Below, one piece after another: positions 1 to 10,885 of a DNA stretch of 64,000 bases. The stretch is from assembly GCF_036711975.1 (NCBI RefSeq), contig NC_091972.1, forward strand, positions 28,835,001 through 28,899,000, read 5' to 3'. The position numbers were made by a program, and so were the translations under genes. The notes beneath the pieces were generated by a model. That model did not search any database and had not been told where the DNA came from. It saw only the letters and a list, made by a program, of their open reading frames with translations. This DNA comes from Onthophagus taurus (Eukaryota; Arthropoda; Insecta; Coleoptera; Scarabaeidae). Position 1 is the stretch's first letter, and each line of letters begins with the position of its first letter.

Positions 1-1491
1 GTCCGCGCATTTCCACTTGGTAGGGAAATGCCGCAGCCGGAACGCCGCATTGATGATTCCCGTCAGCGAAACGACCGCTTTTAAAGGCATGGCTTTTAAA
101 GCAGCGTTTCCTATCCCGTCCGGTCCCGATGCCTTCTTCGACTTACATCTCGCGATTGCCTCTTTCACCTCGGTCGGAGAAGCGTGCTCGATATGCCGAC
201 GATCTTCTACGGCCAGCCGCCTACTCACTACGCGTTCGACTCGATCGATGAAATCTTCATCTTCGTCATCGTCGCATAGCGGGCTGCACTGGTTTTCGAA
301 GTTATCGGCATGAGCTTCTGCTTTCTCTTCGAGAGTGAAAGCCATTCCGGTTTCACCGTGAATGGGCGGCATGCGCGTCGTGTTCCCCTTCAGCACCTTG
401 ACCATCTTCCAACAGGCGTGATCGTCTTCGGTGTTCAGGGCGTCGAGTTTGGCGTCGAAAGACGCGTATCGGAACTCCGCGAGCTCCCTTCTCACATCAC
501 CGCGCAGACGGTTATAGCGACGCTTGAGATCGGGATCCCAATTGCGCTGATAAGTCCGCCTGACGCGATCACGCTCCCGCATAAGTTCCCTGATGTGCTC
601 CGGAAGCACCCATCGATGGTCCTTTACGGGAATCGTGTTGGTCGCGTATCGAAGAGAATCCTCGATTGCGACCGTGAGTCGTTCAACAGCCTCATCCAGT
701 TCCTGAGCGTTGTGGATCGGTCGTATTTGTCCCATATTGTGGTGCAAGTGGTCGCTAAAAGCCGGCCACGATACAGTGGAACGTTCAACCGGGACGCGAA
801 CGTCCGGGACGTCTCCTAGCTGCAGCAGCACAGGGAGATGATCGGAACTAAGTTCGTTGAGCGTGGTAACTCTGTGAACTAGTCGGACATCTTTAATTAC
901 AACCACGTCCAAAACGTCAGATCGTTGCCCTTCGTTCGACGGGTAATACGTGTGGTCGGCGGGGGCATCGGTGACAATGCCCGTCTCGTCGGTAAAACTC
1001 CGCAGTATTTTACCGTTCGCGTTTGCGATCCGACTGTTCCACGATGGGTGCTTAGCGTTTAGGTCGCCGGCGATAACCACGCCTTTGTCCGTATCCAAGA
1101 CACCCGTTAGATCGTCTTCCAACAACCGCCGATTCGGCGGATTGTAGGCGGCGACCAAGCGGACGCACCCCGATAGTGTTCGTACCACAATCGTAGTAGC
1201 TTCGAGATGTTGAAGAGGGGGAGTCAGATCTTCGTAATGATCCAAACTGGTTCTTATAAAGATGGCTGTCCCGCCGCCTCTTGCTCCAACTCTATCGTTT
1301 CGATAGAAGCGATAATTGGGCAGCCGTGGCCTGTCGCCCGCTCGCAGATGGGTTTCGCAAATGAGTATCGCGTCAAGGTCGTACCTTTCGGCGAACTCGC
1401 GAAGTTCATTCTGTTTACAGACAAGGCCGTTGGCGTTCCAATAAGCCAACTCAAGCGATTGCGGTACTCTCGGTCTTCGATGAGTCATCAT
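1..1491 (-). CDS. Jockey ORF2, partial: apurinic-like endonuclease and start of reverse transcriptase
   Basis: Makes the element's nicking endonuclease and reverse transcriptase, which act by target-primed reverse transcription at chromosomal DNA. The 497 codons in the window cover the endonuclease domain (motifs WNANGL, ICETHL, GDLNAKHPSWNS, SDHLP) and the first RT block; the catalytic RT core lies beyond the left edge. I start it at the ATG at 1489-1491 because that ATG overlaps the ORF1 stop (ATGA), as in the second copy. An upstream extension exists only with a GTG start and I do not accept it. The frame is collinear with the intact copy at 25568-28255, and the base differences I checked introduce no stop. 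Confidence 0.85.
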   Translation of the reverse strand, partial: MMTHRRPRVPQSLELAYWNANGLVCKQNELREFAERYDLDAILICETHLRAGDRPRLPNYRFYRNDRVGARGGGTAIFIRTSLDHYEDLTPPLQHLEATTIVVRTLSGCVRLVAAYNPPNRRLLEDDLTGVLDTDKGVVIAGDLNAKHPSWNSRIANANGKILRSFTDETGIVTDAPADHTYYPSNEGQRSDVLDVVVIKDVRLVHRVTTLNELSSDHLPVLLQLGDVPDVRVPVERSTVSWPAFSDHLHHNMGQIRPIHNAQELDEAVERLTVAIEDSLRYATNTIPVKDHRWVLPEHIRELMRERDRVRRTYQRNWDPDLKRRYNRLRGDVRRELAEFRYASFDAKLDALNTEDDHACWKMVKVLKGNTTRMPPIHGETGMAFTLEEKAEAHADNFENQCSPLCDDDEDEDFIDRVERVVSRRLAVEDRRHIEHASPTEVKEAIARCKSKKASGPDGIGNAALKAMPLKAVVSLTGIINAAFRLRHFPTKWKCAD

Positions 1492-3398
1492 AAGAGTTTC
1501 ATCATCTCGGACATGATTTGGACGCACAACTTAACTCGTGCGTCCCTATCGGATTTGTCGATTTGGATGACCTCGCTCATCATCGCCAGTATGTTGACGA
1601 GGGGGTCGGTTGGGGGTTCAACCGCCGCCTGTGCCGCAACATTGACCGGGAATGGTGTTTCAGCCACCGCGATCGACCCGCTTTTACGAAGCCTCCTATT
1701 GCGACGCCTCCTCTGCGACCTCGACAGCTTCGGGGGGTCGTCGGTCGCCTTTTGCTTCGGCTCGTTGAGCTTAGCTTTGGGCGCCGCGACCTCTTTCCGA
1801 ACTACCTTGGTAGCTGGAGCGTTCGCTTTGGGGGCAACGTTAGCGTTGCCTTTCGGCTTTTTCGCCTGACTACTAACCGCTTTCACGGGTTTCGCCGCGA
1901 CTACTGGAGCCTTTTTGTCCCCCTTTTGCGCCTGAATAGGTGCTTTCGGGGGAACGGTCGCTTTGACCTTTGGGGCTGCCGCCGGTGCCCTCGTTTCCGC
2001 CGCCTTCGGGTGTTTTGGGCACCCTTTGTAGTTGGCGGTATGAGGACCACCGCAAAGGACGCACTTGGCGGGCGCATCCTTTGCTTTGGCACAGGAAGCC
2101 GTCGGATGGTCACCAGCGCACTTCACGCAACGAGGTGCACCGTTGCACATTCGTTGGGAGTGGCCGTAACGCTGACAGCGATGACACTGGCCGACTTCCG
2201 TCTTCTTCTTGTCGCTCTCGACAGTTATGGTTAAAGCCATGACCGTCTTGAGGTCAAAGATCCGTTTGGCGTCCGCGGTCTTTTTCAAGACGCACAGGAC
2301 TAGCGGGATCGGCCTCCTTTCAGAGCCCTGGCGCATACGTTTTACCGTATCGGGCCAGAATCCCTGTTTTCTCAGGTCGGCAGCAATGCTGTCCTCCCCG
2401 ATACTGGTAGGGACGCCTCGAAAAACCACCTTTAACGGCTTTTCCTCCGGTAGAGAGAATGTGTGGTACTGGTGTTTACCAGCCATCAACATCTTCACCA
2501 GGGCGCGATAGGCTTCCGCGGTGGGGAGCTCAATCTTGATTCCTTGCGGAACCGCTCTGGCTTTCGAAAAGGCGATCCGAAGTCTCGCCATCTCCGCCGA
2601 AATGGAATCCCAGTTTTCCTTCGCATGAAGGATTACCGGGGGGACCCGCTTGGAAACGTGTTCCAATCGAGGACGCACGGCCTCCGAGTACTCGTCCTCC
2701 AGGTCGCTACTGGCCTTCCTTTTCCCGTTGGATGGACCGACTGCCACGTCGACATCCATTTTACCCGCCGGGATGGAAGCCAACGCCTCGGCGAATGACC
2801 TCGGAGTGGAGGTGGTCGCCGCCTCCTCGAGGGAGGCGGTGCGCCCTGCCGCGCTGGTCGTCGCATCCGCGAGGGAAGCAGTACGGCCTGATGGTGCTAT
2901 GGCTTTCGCCTCCACTGGGGAGGCAGTGCTGCCAAGGACGGGGGTACTAACCTTACGTGTGCGTGTGGTCGCCACCTGCTCGAGGGAGGCGGTGCGGCCT
3001 GCCGCGCTGGTCGTCGCATCCTCTAAGGAAGCAGTACGGCCTGGTATACCAGCCTTGGCTGCCGCCTCCGCTGGGGAGGCAGTTCTGCCAATGACTGGTT
3101 TCTTGGTCGCCGCCTTCACGAGGGAGGCGGTGCGGCCTGATGATTTGGCTGCCGCCGCCACAGGGGAGGCAGTCTTGCCAAGAACGGGGGTAGCGTTGGT
3201 TGCCGCCTTCACGGGGATGGCGGGTCTGACCTTACGCGCAGATTTAGTCGCCGCTTTCAACGGGGAAGGCGGACGGCTTGGTGGAACGGGTGTCAATGTC
3301 CCGTTCTTATCGATAATGTGTGTGTCGACCACGCTTGCAAACAAGCGAAAGTCTACACACGATGCGGATAAAGTTTTCTTCTCCATTTTAAGAGGCAT
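1488..3398 (-). CDS. Jockey ORF1: gag-like RNA-binding protein with three CCHC zinc knuckles
   Basis: Full-length ORF1, 636 aa from the ATG at 3396-3398 (the frame continues upstream only through a TTG). Family role: binds element RNA and packages it into the retrotransposition RNP. Residues ~45-215 are low-complexity and carry about nine degenerate repeats of the form GRTASLxxAT. A domain resembling PRE_C2HC follows at ~324-395 (FRGVPTSIGEDSIAADLRK). Three zinc knuckles then lie at ~405-418 (CHRCQRYGHSQRMC), 424-436 (CVKCAGDHPTASC) and 446-460. The C-terminal third is a basic Lys/Ala/Pro tail. The stop TGA overlaps the ORF2 ATG, suggesting termination-reinitiation. The large plus-strand frames over this region are antisense shadows. 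Confidence 0.9.
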   Translation of the reverse strand: MPLKMEKKTLSASCVDFRLFASVVDTHIIDKNGTLTPVPPSRPPSPLKAATKSARKVRPAIPVKAATNATPVLGKTASPVAAAAKSSGRTASLVKAATKKPVIGRTASPAEAAAKAGIPGRTASLEDATTSAAGRTASLEQVATTRTRKVSTPVLGSTASPVEAKAIAPSGRTASLADATTSAAGRTASLEEAATTSTPRSFAEALASIPAGKMDVDVAVGPSNGKRKASSDLEDEYSEAVRPRLEHVSKRVPPVILHAKENWDSISAEMARLRIAFSKARAVPQGIKIELPTAEAYRALVKMLMAGKHQYHTFSLPEEKPLKVVFRGVPTSIGEDSIAADLRKQGFWPDTVKRMRQGSERRPIPLVLCVLKKTADAKRIFDLKTVMALTITVESDKKKTEVGQCHRCQRYGHSQRMCNGAPRCVKCAGDHPTASCAKAKDAPAKCVLCGGPHTANYKGCPKHPKAAETRAPAAAPKVKATVPPKAPIQAQKGDKKAPVVAAKPVKAVSSQAKKPKGNANVAPKANAPATKVVRKEVAAPKAKLNEPKQKATDDPPKLSRSQRRRRNRRLRKSGSIAVAETPFPVNVAAQAAVEPPTDPLVNILAMMSEVIQIDKSDRDARVKLCVQIMSEMMKLL

Positions 3399-3630
3399 TT
3401 CTGCCACCTCAAAACGGTTTGGAAAACCCAACCCAACCCTAAAAAGGGCGCTCTTAGTTTCGAAAGAAACTTATCTGCTCCTTACGCCTTGACGAGGTCA
3501 CCCAGGAAGAAAATGAACCTTCCCCCTTCCTTCGCTCACGCAGCGGGTCGGACGAATTCTTCAACTTCTCTCCAGGCGATGTTGCTCTCTTCAAGGCTCG
3601 AATCGGACTAGCTTCAGACATCGTTGAAAT

Positions 3631-4368
3631 AAAATAATTTTATCTAAAATTTTAAATATTATTCGCCACGGCCCGTCCGAAGCGCAAGCCAGCAACATCT
3701 CTTCAACTCTGTTCCGATTGGCCGGAACCCCACCCCTCCCCGCATGGCTTACTTCTGTTTCTCTTTAATTTGTAATTCCATTAAATCATCCTTAACAAAA
3801 TAGGGGGCCCTGATTTTGAAAAACTGATAACGGAATTCGACAACCGACATGATTTGACATATTTTGGTAAAAACGACGTTGAAATCCGCCAGGTCGTTTC
3901 CGAAATAACCGCATCCTACTAAACCGCGATTTTCCGCGAAACTATATGGAATATTGAAAAAATAAAATATGCCCCACATTAAGAACACATCGGTTTACCA
4001 CCAGTTCAAATTTGAAATTTTTTCGTCAAATAGTTTTCGAGAAAATAAATCGCAAAGTTGACAAAGTTGCCGGCAAACTCAAAAATCGGGTACTTTTTTC
4101 ATTTAACTCGCGATAAAAAAAAAACCGCGGATCCGAACATTTTCAAATTAACATATGTTACGTAGAAATGTTCAGTGATTACAACAAACTTTGTCGCAAT
4201 TTTTTTCATCGATCGGTTGCGAAGATATCGATCTCTAAAGTGAGGGGCCTTGACTTTTTGCACGGATAGTAGATCCATACGTAAGCGGGCGACACCAATG
4301 TGGTGACGCCGGCCGTTGAGTGATATTTTTCGCGCGACACCACTGTGGTGTCGCCGGACGGCATAGTG
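3631..4368. mobile_element. Probable piggyBac-type element end (non-coding)
   Basis: No gene seen. The right edge abuts TTAA (4369-4372), and reading inward on the minus strand gives CACTATGCCGTCC, a piggyBac-like terminal sequence. Two subterminal palindromes lie just inside: 4289-4310 (imperfect) and 4334-4354 (GCGACACCACTGTGGTGTCG and one more base). The other end was not found; the Jockey copy may have inserted into or truncated this element. Assignment rests on the TTAA and the terminal sequence only. Confidence 0.45.
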
Positions 4369-4372
4369 TTAA

Positions 4373-5345
4373 CAGGAACGGTTATGGTTGGAAATGGTTT
4401 TATATTTATAAAGCGTAAATAGTTTGCGTAAATGGTTTATTTTGCTTGAATAATTTTATTTCAATAATAATATTTATTAAAGTAAATAAAGAAAAAAATA
4501 TAGTTGATATAGAGCACAAAAAAATATAAATGGATGTAAATTGAAATGAATCAAAACTAATGATAATAATATTGCATAAGTAAAGTAAAAAAGTAATGTT
4601 TTTCTTTTAAGAAAAAGAGATAATGGAAATACAAGGTTCTAAGAAGATAACAAAAAAAATAAAGTAAAATAATATCGGGTGGCGAACAAGTGACTCACAC
4701 AACAGACAAGTTTGAAATCCTTCGGAGATTTCGTGTATTTTAAATTTAAACGAAAATGGGAAGCTCGCCATTTGAAGAATTTTCGTTAGATTTGATTTTT
4801 ACTAGAATTATTGCTCCACAATTAATCGAGTATGACAGCAAATAGGTATGATTGAAGAATTCTGCTGAGGTTGGTAATTTTATTTATTTACGGTTGGTAT
4901 CATTGCTTTGATTTGTGTTGTCGCAAATGGATGACAGTTTTCTTTGTACAGGCTGTTCTACATAATTCAATTTTTCAAACATTTTTTTTAATCCTTTATT
5001 TTTCATTTAGAACCTCAAAGAGTATTTATAACTCCAAACACCGGAGAGGGAGGAATTCATTTTCTTTAAACCGCGTTTATTATTGTTTAATAAAATGGAT
5101 CCAAATTGTGTTGAGGTGAGTACGCTTCTTACTGCGTAATTAATTACGTTAGATTTTATTACGTTTATTTAAAAGGAATTGGCCACTTCCATAATTGAGA
5201 CGAGTGAATATGGATTGGACGAGAAAGCAGCTACTGCTGAAATGATACAGTTCTTTGCTGATGTACATACATATAATGTATGATAAAGAAATGTTGAGGT
5301 AATAATTTGTTTCTTTTAAATTATAACTCCATCTAATTATTTATG
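4373..5345 (+). repeat. Dispersed repeat, inverted partner of 41400-42478; possible intron-containing gene fragment
   Basis: An AT-rich stretch that reappears in reverse orientation at 41400-42478, over nearly its whole length by eye. Within it a short exon-like reading, MDPNCVE, is followed by GTGAGT (about 5113), and a second one begins after TTTAAAAG (about 5177) and reads ELATSIIETSEYGLDEKAA, followed by a further GT. The same two blocks are recognisable in the other copy, which has a 1-base loss in the second block. I do not recognise the protein. The repeat is probably part of an unidentified DNA transposon. Confidence 0.6.
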
Positions 5346-6328
5346 TTTAAAAGGATTCTGGTTATTTATTGATTAAGATGGATCTAGAAGATGACCTCAA
5401 CTTTTACATAAATCCGAACAAAAAGGAAGAAAAAAGGATTTAAAAATATCTTCAAGCGATCATTATCCAACGCAACTTGAGAGTAAGATTGCAATATTCC
5501 AAGTTTCTATCATAAAGGTTTAATTATACATATATTTTAGGAATGTTTTTGTTGTTTTAGTAGCTTGCATTATCAAGGGATGAAACCGTATTATAAGTTA
5601 TATGCAACAAGTGTATGTATTTCTGGAGATAATGCAGTGAAGAAAGGATTTTTATCCAGTTTTGCTTATTGTCAAGTATTTAATTATCAAGTGGTATGTA
5701 TTAAATATAATTTTTCTTTTAATTTTTAATTTTCAGTATGCAATTTCTATAATGTTCTTATCTAGAATTTTCGATCAAGTAATTTTTTTATATCAATCCA
5801 TAATTTAAATCAAAAGAAAAATGAAAATCAAAATCAGGCTACTAAAAACTAAGACAAACAAAAACAATACATACTTAAACAAAAACAAGCAATGCATAGG
5901 AATTGCAAAGTTTATATAAAAATTCGAATTTGCTCCCTTTTTTCATTTCCAATTTGTTGCTACTGAAGCTAAGCAGTACACAGCACATAAAAATTGTTTT
6001 AAAGTTGGGAGAAGGTTCTCCCTATCAGGCCATTGCAAAGTAGTAACATTGGATATAACTTCCTCAGAAAGCAAGATGATTCTCTTCTATCGTCAATTTA
6101 TATTTTGTTATATGCTAAATTTTTAAATGATGAATGCGTTTCTTCAAGTACACTTCCTAATTCCTTTCACATTTTTATAGCATCAGATAGGGAAGCATTT
6201 TTTTACAATTAGTCAAGTCCCATGGATTTTGGCTTTAATATTAGGTATTTTTTGGTGGGTATATTGTAGGATAAATTTCCTTTTTATTTTCTTCACTTAC
6301 TTTTAACAGTTTTTCCCATTAACTTACA
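5346..6328. other. AT-rich stretch without a recognisable gene
   Basis: No long open frame. Short plus-strand readings such as LHYQGMKPYYKLYATSV (about 5565-5615) and VATEAKQYTAHKNCFKVGRR (about 5955-6015) are more protein-like than their surroundings. They could be decayed exons of the element represented at 4373-5345, but I recognise no domain. Confidence 0.4.
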
Positions 6329-6330
6329 TA

Positions 6331-7414
6331 CAGTATGTCCCCGGATCGAGTTACAAAGAGGAAAAAAATGTTTGTTACTGATTTTTCAAACTTGTCTCAG
6401 CATAAATAATGCGTCGGATATGTTCAAACTACTAAATCGCATGAATCTTATACTCTAACTATAAAAGTTAACTAATTATTTCAATTTTTATGTAAAAATT
6501 GGACTTTTTTCTATTTATGATATGTAACCATAGAAACCATAAAAGTTACAACTTATGTTGGTGAGATTAAGTCTTTTCATGTGATGTTAACCATGAAAGA
6601 GAGAATTTATTTAGTACTGTGCTATGGTACTAGTGAATCATGTTTTCGTGTAGTTATACAAAAATTCCAGCAAAAATATCCGGACACAAAAATATCTCAT
6701 GTTGGGGCTCGCAAACTTATCAAAAAATTTTTGGAAACGGGTTCTGTATTATCCATAAAGAGGCAGACAAAGAGACTAAATGAGGAAGACGCTGCTTTTC
6801 AGATAGCTTTTCAACAAATAACATTGTTTCTTCCCAGCATTGTAGTTATTGGAGCGATGTAAATCCAATTATCCTTAAATTTTATACGGTCACCAGCACA
6901 TAGTCCTGATCTTACAATTATGGATTTTTATTTTTGGGGACGATTGAAACAAATTGTTTACAGTGAACCATTACAAGATGATGCAGAACTATTAAAACTA
7001 AGAATAATTAAAGCGATAGAAACTCTACCACTGGCGGAAATTCGTACTTCTTATAAAGAATTTAGAACTCGTCTTCAAATGTGTGCCAAATTGGGAGGGA
7101 ATTTGTTTGAATGAGGATTTGTTCACTTACAAATAAATAATATTACTTACTATTTTATTCAATTAGCCATATTTTAATTTGATTTGTCCGTATATTTTTC
7201 ACTAACATAAGTTGTAACTTTTATTTTATTTTATTGGTTTCTATTATTTTTACATAAAAATGGGAATAATTAGTTAACTTCTATAGTTAGAATATAAAGT
7301 TCGTGCGATTTAGTGGTTTGAACATATCCGACGCATTATGTATGCTGAGATAAGTTTGAAAAATCAGTAATAAATTTTTTTTTCCTCTTTGTAACTCGAT
7401 CCGGGGACATACTG
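6331..7414 (+). mobile_element. Mariner-like element with long terminal inverted repeats, internally deleted
   Basis: 1084 bp flanked by TA on both sides (6329-6330 and 7415-7416). The left end starts CAGTATGTCCCCGGATCGAG and the right end is its reverse complement; the similarity extends inward about 240 bp (to ~6575 on the left and from ~7190 on the right). TA duplication plus the internal transposase pieces identify the IS630/Tc1/mariner superfamily. Confidence 0.9.
6584..7114 (+). pseudogene. Mariner-like transposase remnant lacking the catalytic core
   Basis: Two blocks survive. The first, ending at 6862, is the N-terminal helix-turn-helix region (KERIYLVLCYG, then KKFLETGSV). The second, about 6885-7114, is the C-terminal end (SPAHSPDLTIMDFYFWGRLK, then a short tail and a stop). 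The segment that should contain the first two catalytic aspartates is missing, so this copy cannot make active transposase and could only be moved by another copy's enzyme. It sits centrally between the long inverted repeats, as expected for a deletion derivative. Confidence 0.8.
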
Positions 7415-7416
7415 TA

Positions 7417-8150
7417 TAATATGTATTTGCAGGCAATCCAGTATACTGTTAATTTTGATTAAAGAAAGGAAATTATAATTTTTTCTCGCCCTGGTTTAAA
7501 GTAACATTTAAGGTGATCCAGAATGCGTTTAAACACTTTCTGATAATTTTAGAATTTCATAGAAACGTCTAGGTAACTACGGAAAAGTTTTGTCTGGAGA
7601 TTTTTTGACATCTGAGATCATTTCTGAGTATTAAGAAATTCTTAAAAATATCTGGATATTCGAGGAAAAGCATTGATAAGTTAGTTTTCGGAGACTTGTT
7701 GACATCTATTAGTGTCGTCTGGGAATCGCTAAAAGTACCTTCTCAGAAATCGTTTAGACACTTTTTGGCATATTTGGGTGCCTGAAAATCTACGTCAAAT
7801 TCACGAAAAGTCCTTTTAATGTGACGTTTTAACGATGGGCAATGATGACGAACATTGCGTCAAATCTGGCGGTGCGGCGTCAGACTTTTGTTTTTGGGGC
7901 TTTTTGAAATCTTTTCCCGCAATAAACCTCGTCTTTCTCAAGGCCTACAACTTTTATCATTTTCATATAGAATTGCTGCGGATCAGTTATTAATTAAATT
8001 TCAATTTATTATTCATTCTTACATATTTCCAACAGTCTCAAAAAGTTGTACCTACTTAAAAATATTAAATTAAAGAACAAGGCTGCATGAACCACGTTGT
8101 ACCACTTTTAGTTTTTTGTTTTAGTCCTTTTTGCATGAACTCTTTAAATC
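7417..8150. other. Non-coding stretch between two mobile elements
   Basis: AT-rich and without a supported gene. The short frames here have no recognisable motif. The left boundary is the TA of the mariner-like element; the right boundary is set by the start of readable non-LTR endonuclease sequence. Confidence 0.5.
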
Positions 8151-9957
8151 CCGCTCTTTACTCCCACCTCCCAACATCTCTTGACTAATAATCTTTCTTT
8201 AGTTTAATTCATTTTTTCTTTAGACCGATAAAATGTTTGTGCTCATTTTGATGATCTCTCTCCTACTTACATTTGAATCCAATATCTTTGATGTCATCAG
8301 GGTTAGCGAAACGTGGCTCAAGTCGACCTTACCTTCTACTTTATACCCTCTTCCTAATTACTATTTGTTAAGAAATGATCGTATATTCTCACGTGGTGGG
8401 GGAGTGGCTTTGTTTATTCGAAACACTTTGCATGCTACCATCGTAGAAACCTCCCATGGAACGTTGCCGAATGTGGAGTTTTTGCTTGTAGGGCTGAAAA
8501 CTGATTATAATAAAGTATTACTCGGTGTTTTTACTGCCCTTCTTCTATGAATTCTTCTATTTTGATCAGTTGGGGGAGATTTTGGAAAGGCATTCACTTA
8601 TCTATGGGACTATCCTGTTAATGGGGGATTTTAATACCTGTCTGTTGAGAAATGATACTCGCGGTGAGAAACTTCAGTTCGTTACTTCTTCCTTAAACTT
8701 ATCTATCTTACCCTCTCTGCCTACTCATCATCTTCCTACCTCACATTCTCTTCTTGTTCTTATTATTACATCCTGTCCAGACGGCATACTTACACATGGT
8801 CAGCTACCTGCCTTCCAATTTTCCATCCATGATTGATGACTAATCTATTGTGCTCTATGGGTGCAGCATCTGAGTCGTTCTCGGCGTGTTGGGACTTACC
8901 GTGATCTAGGGCGAGTTGAAACTAATTTGCTCTTGTCAGATGCACTGATGATTGATTGGCTTCCACTGTATCGTTTAGCAGATATTGATGCTAAAGTGGA
9001 CTACTTTAATTCTAAAATCATTAATCTCTATGATAAACATGCCCCACTTAGGCAACGCAGGATGAGACACCCGCCTGCACCTTGGCTGAGTGATGAGATA
9101 AGATCTCTTATGCGACTGCCTAACCGTGCAAAGTCGGTATTTAAACGTACACCCTCTAGTACTAATCGGGAAAATTATCGAATTTTACGCAACCGCTGCG
9201 CTGTAATCATAAATGCAAGTATGCTAAGAGATCTTATTTCTACCAGAGGCTGTCTGGAGTCGCGCCGAGAACATTTTGGAGGACTATGAGATCTCTCGGA
9301 GCGATTGACTCTTCGTCTGTCCAAATGTATCTTGATTGTGAGTCGATGGCAAACTTTTTTGCAGAGCCTCTCCTGAGCATCGATGACGTAACTACGGCGG
9401 CTACAATTAATGAAATTCTTACCTCTCTTAAATCTTGCTCCTTATCTCTTACGCTTGTGACCGCGACCGAAGTAGGTGATGCTTAGACTTATTCGAAGGC
9501 AGTGTATTGGGTCCGGTACTTTTTTCTTTGTTCGTTAATAGTGTTACTAATAATATCTCGTGTAATTATCATTGGTATGCTGACGACCTCCAGATATATA
9601 CTACTACAACTGTTGCTGAATTTCCGGAAGCTATTGTGCGACTTAGTAACGATCTACAGTGTATGATAAATGTTAATAATATCTAATTATCACTACTTGC
9701 CATATTCAGTAAATATTATTCTTGATTGTTCTGTTGGGTCATTTGGCATTTGTGCGATAAAATGATCCGTTTGCTGATACTGCTCATACTGCTTATACTG
9801 TTTAAGTTTATCCATTGTTCGACTAACAATCGACCATGGGATTTTATGTATATATATTTGTTCTTATTTTTTTTTCTCATTGTTTTTTCTTGTTGTGTAC
9901 CTTATGTAATTTTATATTCTTATTTGTGGCAATAAATGGTAAATAATAATAATAAAA
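8150..9957 (+). mobile_element. CR1/Jockey-group non-LTR retrotransposon remnant (family 2, copy 1)
   Basis: Plus-strand remnant related to the one at 29451-32815. It ends at 9957 in AATAAATGG followed by short AAT repeats, the same kind of tail as at 32760-32815. The protein match is described in the next entry. The left edge is approximate. An internal deletion of most of the RT lies near 9485-9500. Confidence 0.7.
8233..9690 (+). pseudogene. Endonuclease/reverse transcriptase remnant, frameshifted and internally deleted
   Basis: Reads as endonuclease sequence (SETWLKSTLPSTLYPLPNYY, then RNDRIFSRGGGVALFIRNT), shifts frame near 8535, continues through a GDFNTCLLRNDTRG block (about 8625-8665), then a linker region (8861-9290). 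It jumps at about 9500 to the RT core block with GPV LFS and the catalytic box reading HWYADDLQIY (about 9570-9600). RT motifs between the linker and the GxVLGP block are absent. Several frameshifts and the deletion make it non-functional. Confidence 0.75.
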
Positions 9958-10540
9958 TAACATTAGGTATTAACGTTATCATTAACAAAGATGTTAAAAG
10001 ATGAACGAAATACATATAATGAAGTTGATAGTTCCGAGATAATCTTAAGATAGGGGCAAGTGCACTGAGAGCTTTAAGTGCAGTTACGGAACGGTAATTT
10101 TAATTTTATTTCTTTACTAACAAATCAATTTTAATTGTTTTCGTAGATACCATTTCCTATTCTTTCGTTTAGAACTCGGATCCAAATTATTTCTCATAAT
10201 GTACTAGGTATAACAAGAATTGGGTTCTTGCTAAAGAAGCGATGATTTTTTATGCTTTCCCAGAGAAAAATCAACGTTCATGTTAGGGAATATTAATTGA
10301 TATGGTAAATTATCTCATTTATTTACCATTGGTAAATGTTTAAGTAATTAGTTAATTCAAGATTATTTCAAATGTTCTTTTGCCGATGCGATTATCAGTA
10401 AAATGACTGGAACATCATTAAAACCAAGAGTTGATTCCAAAGAAATCACTTATAACCCGGAAGCGGTCGTTGAAATCCTTGATGAAATGGCAGTAGCCTT
10501 CTTTACGGAGTTGTGGATATAATAAACATCATAATAAACA
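9958..10540. other. Non-coding AT-rich stretch
   Basis: No gene seen. The end (10390-10540) may still belong to the copia fragment that follows, but no motif is clear there. Confidence 0.4.
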
Positions 10541-10544
10541 AGGA

Positions 10545-10885
10545 AAAAGGAAATGTATTGAACAAGGGTATTATATGGACTTAAAGAGGCACCAAAGTGT
10601 TGGGATGAACAATTTGATCAATGGATTCAAAAGATCAAAGTATGATTTGTGTCTATACCCAAAGAAAGACGTGTACACAAGAAACAATAGAAAGGTTAAA
10701 ACACGAATTTAAGGCAAAACATGTAGGAGAATTAAATAAGTTTTTGGGAATGGAAATAATAAGGGAAGAAAATACTTTGAGAAGAATATATTGATAAAAT
10801 TTTGAAGAGATTTAATACGACAGACCGCAATGTTAAGAAAACGCCAATGGAAGTAGTAGCAACCATTTCAACAACCGACACAAAA
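10545..10885 (+). mobile_element. Copia-type retrotransposon reverse transcriptase fragment
   Basis: Reads in shifted frames as the copia RT block LYGLKEAPKCWDEQFDQW (about 10570-10625), followed by FLGMEIIREENTL (about 10742-10780) and DKILKRFNTTDRNVKKTP (about 10793-10850). Several stops and frameshifts are present. The first ~85 bp recur in reverse at 32819-32905, so two pieces of one copia family are in the window. No LTRs are visible. Confidence 0.75.

Larger units (their letters stand above)
1..3630 (-). mobile_element. Jockey-type non-LTR retrotransposon, copy A (3' part cut by window edge)
   Basis: A two-ORF non-LTR retrotransposon read on the minus strand. ORF1 (zinc-knuckle gag) lies at 1488-3398 and ORF2 (endonuclease then reverse transcriptase) enters at 1491 and runs off position 1. 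The body is much richer in G+C than the surrounding AT-rich DNA. A second copy sits exactly 26,764 bases to the right (25430-29450) with only scattered substitutions and no net indel over 2.7 kb, so the family has moved recently. The 5' end near 3630 is estimated from the end of the GC-rich 5' leader; the 3' end is outside the window. Confidence 0.9.

Noticed and set aside
2780-3260. Possible non-coding tandem repeat
   Set aside because: The repeats are in frame in ORF1 and encode the GRTASL-type protein repeat.
1518-3492. Several long plus-strand frames (for example 1518-2234 and 2650-3492) and their twins at 28282-28998
   Set aside because: They are antisense to the zinc-knuckle ORF1 and arise from its GC-rich codon pattern; no own motifs.
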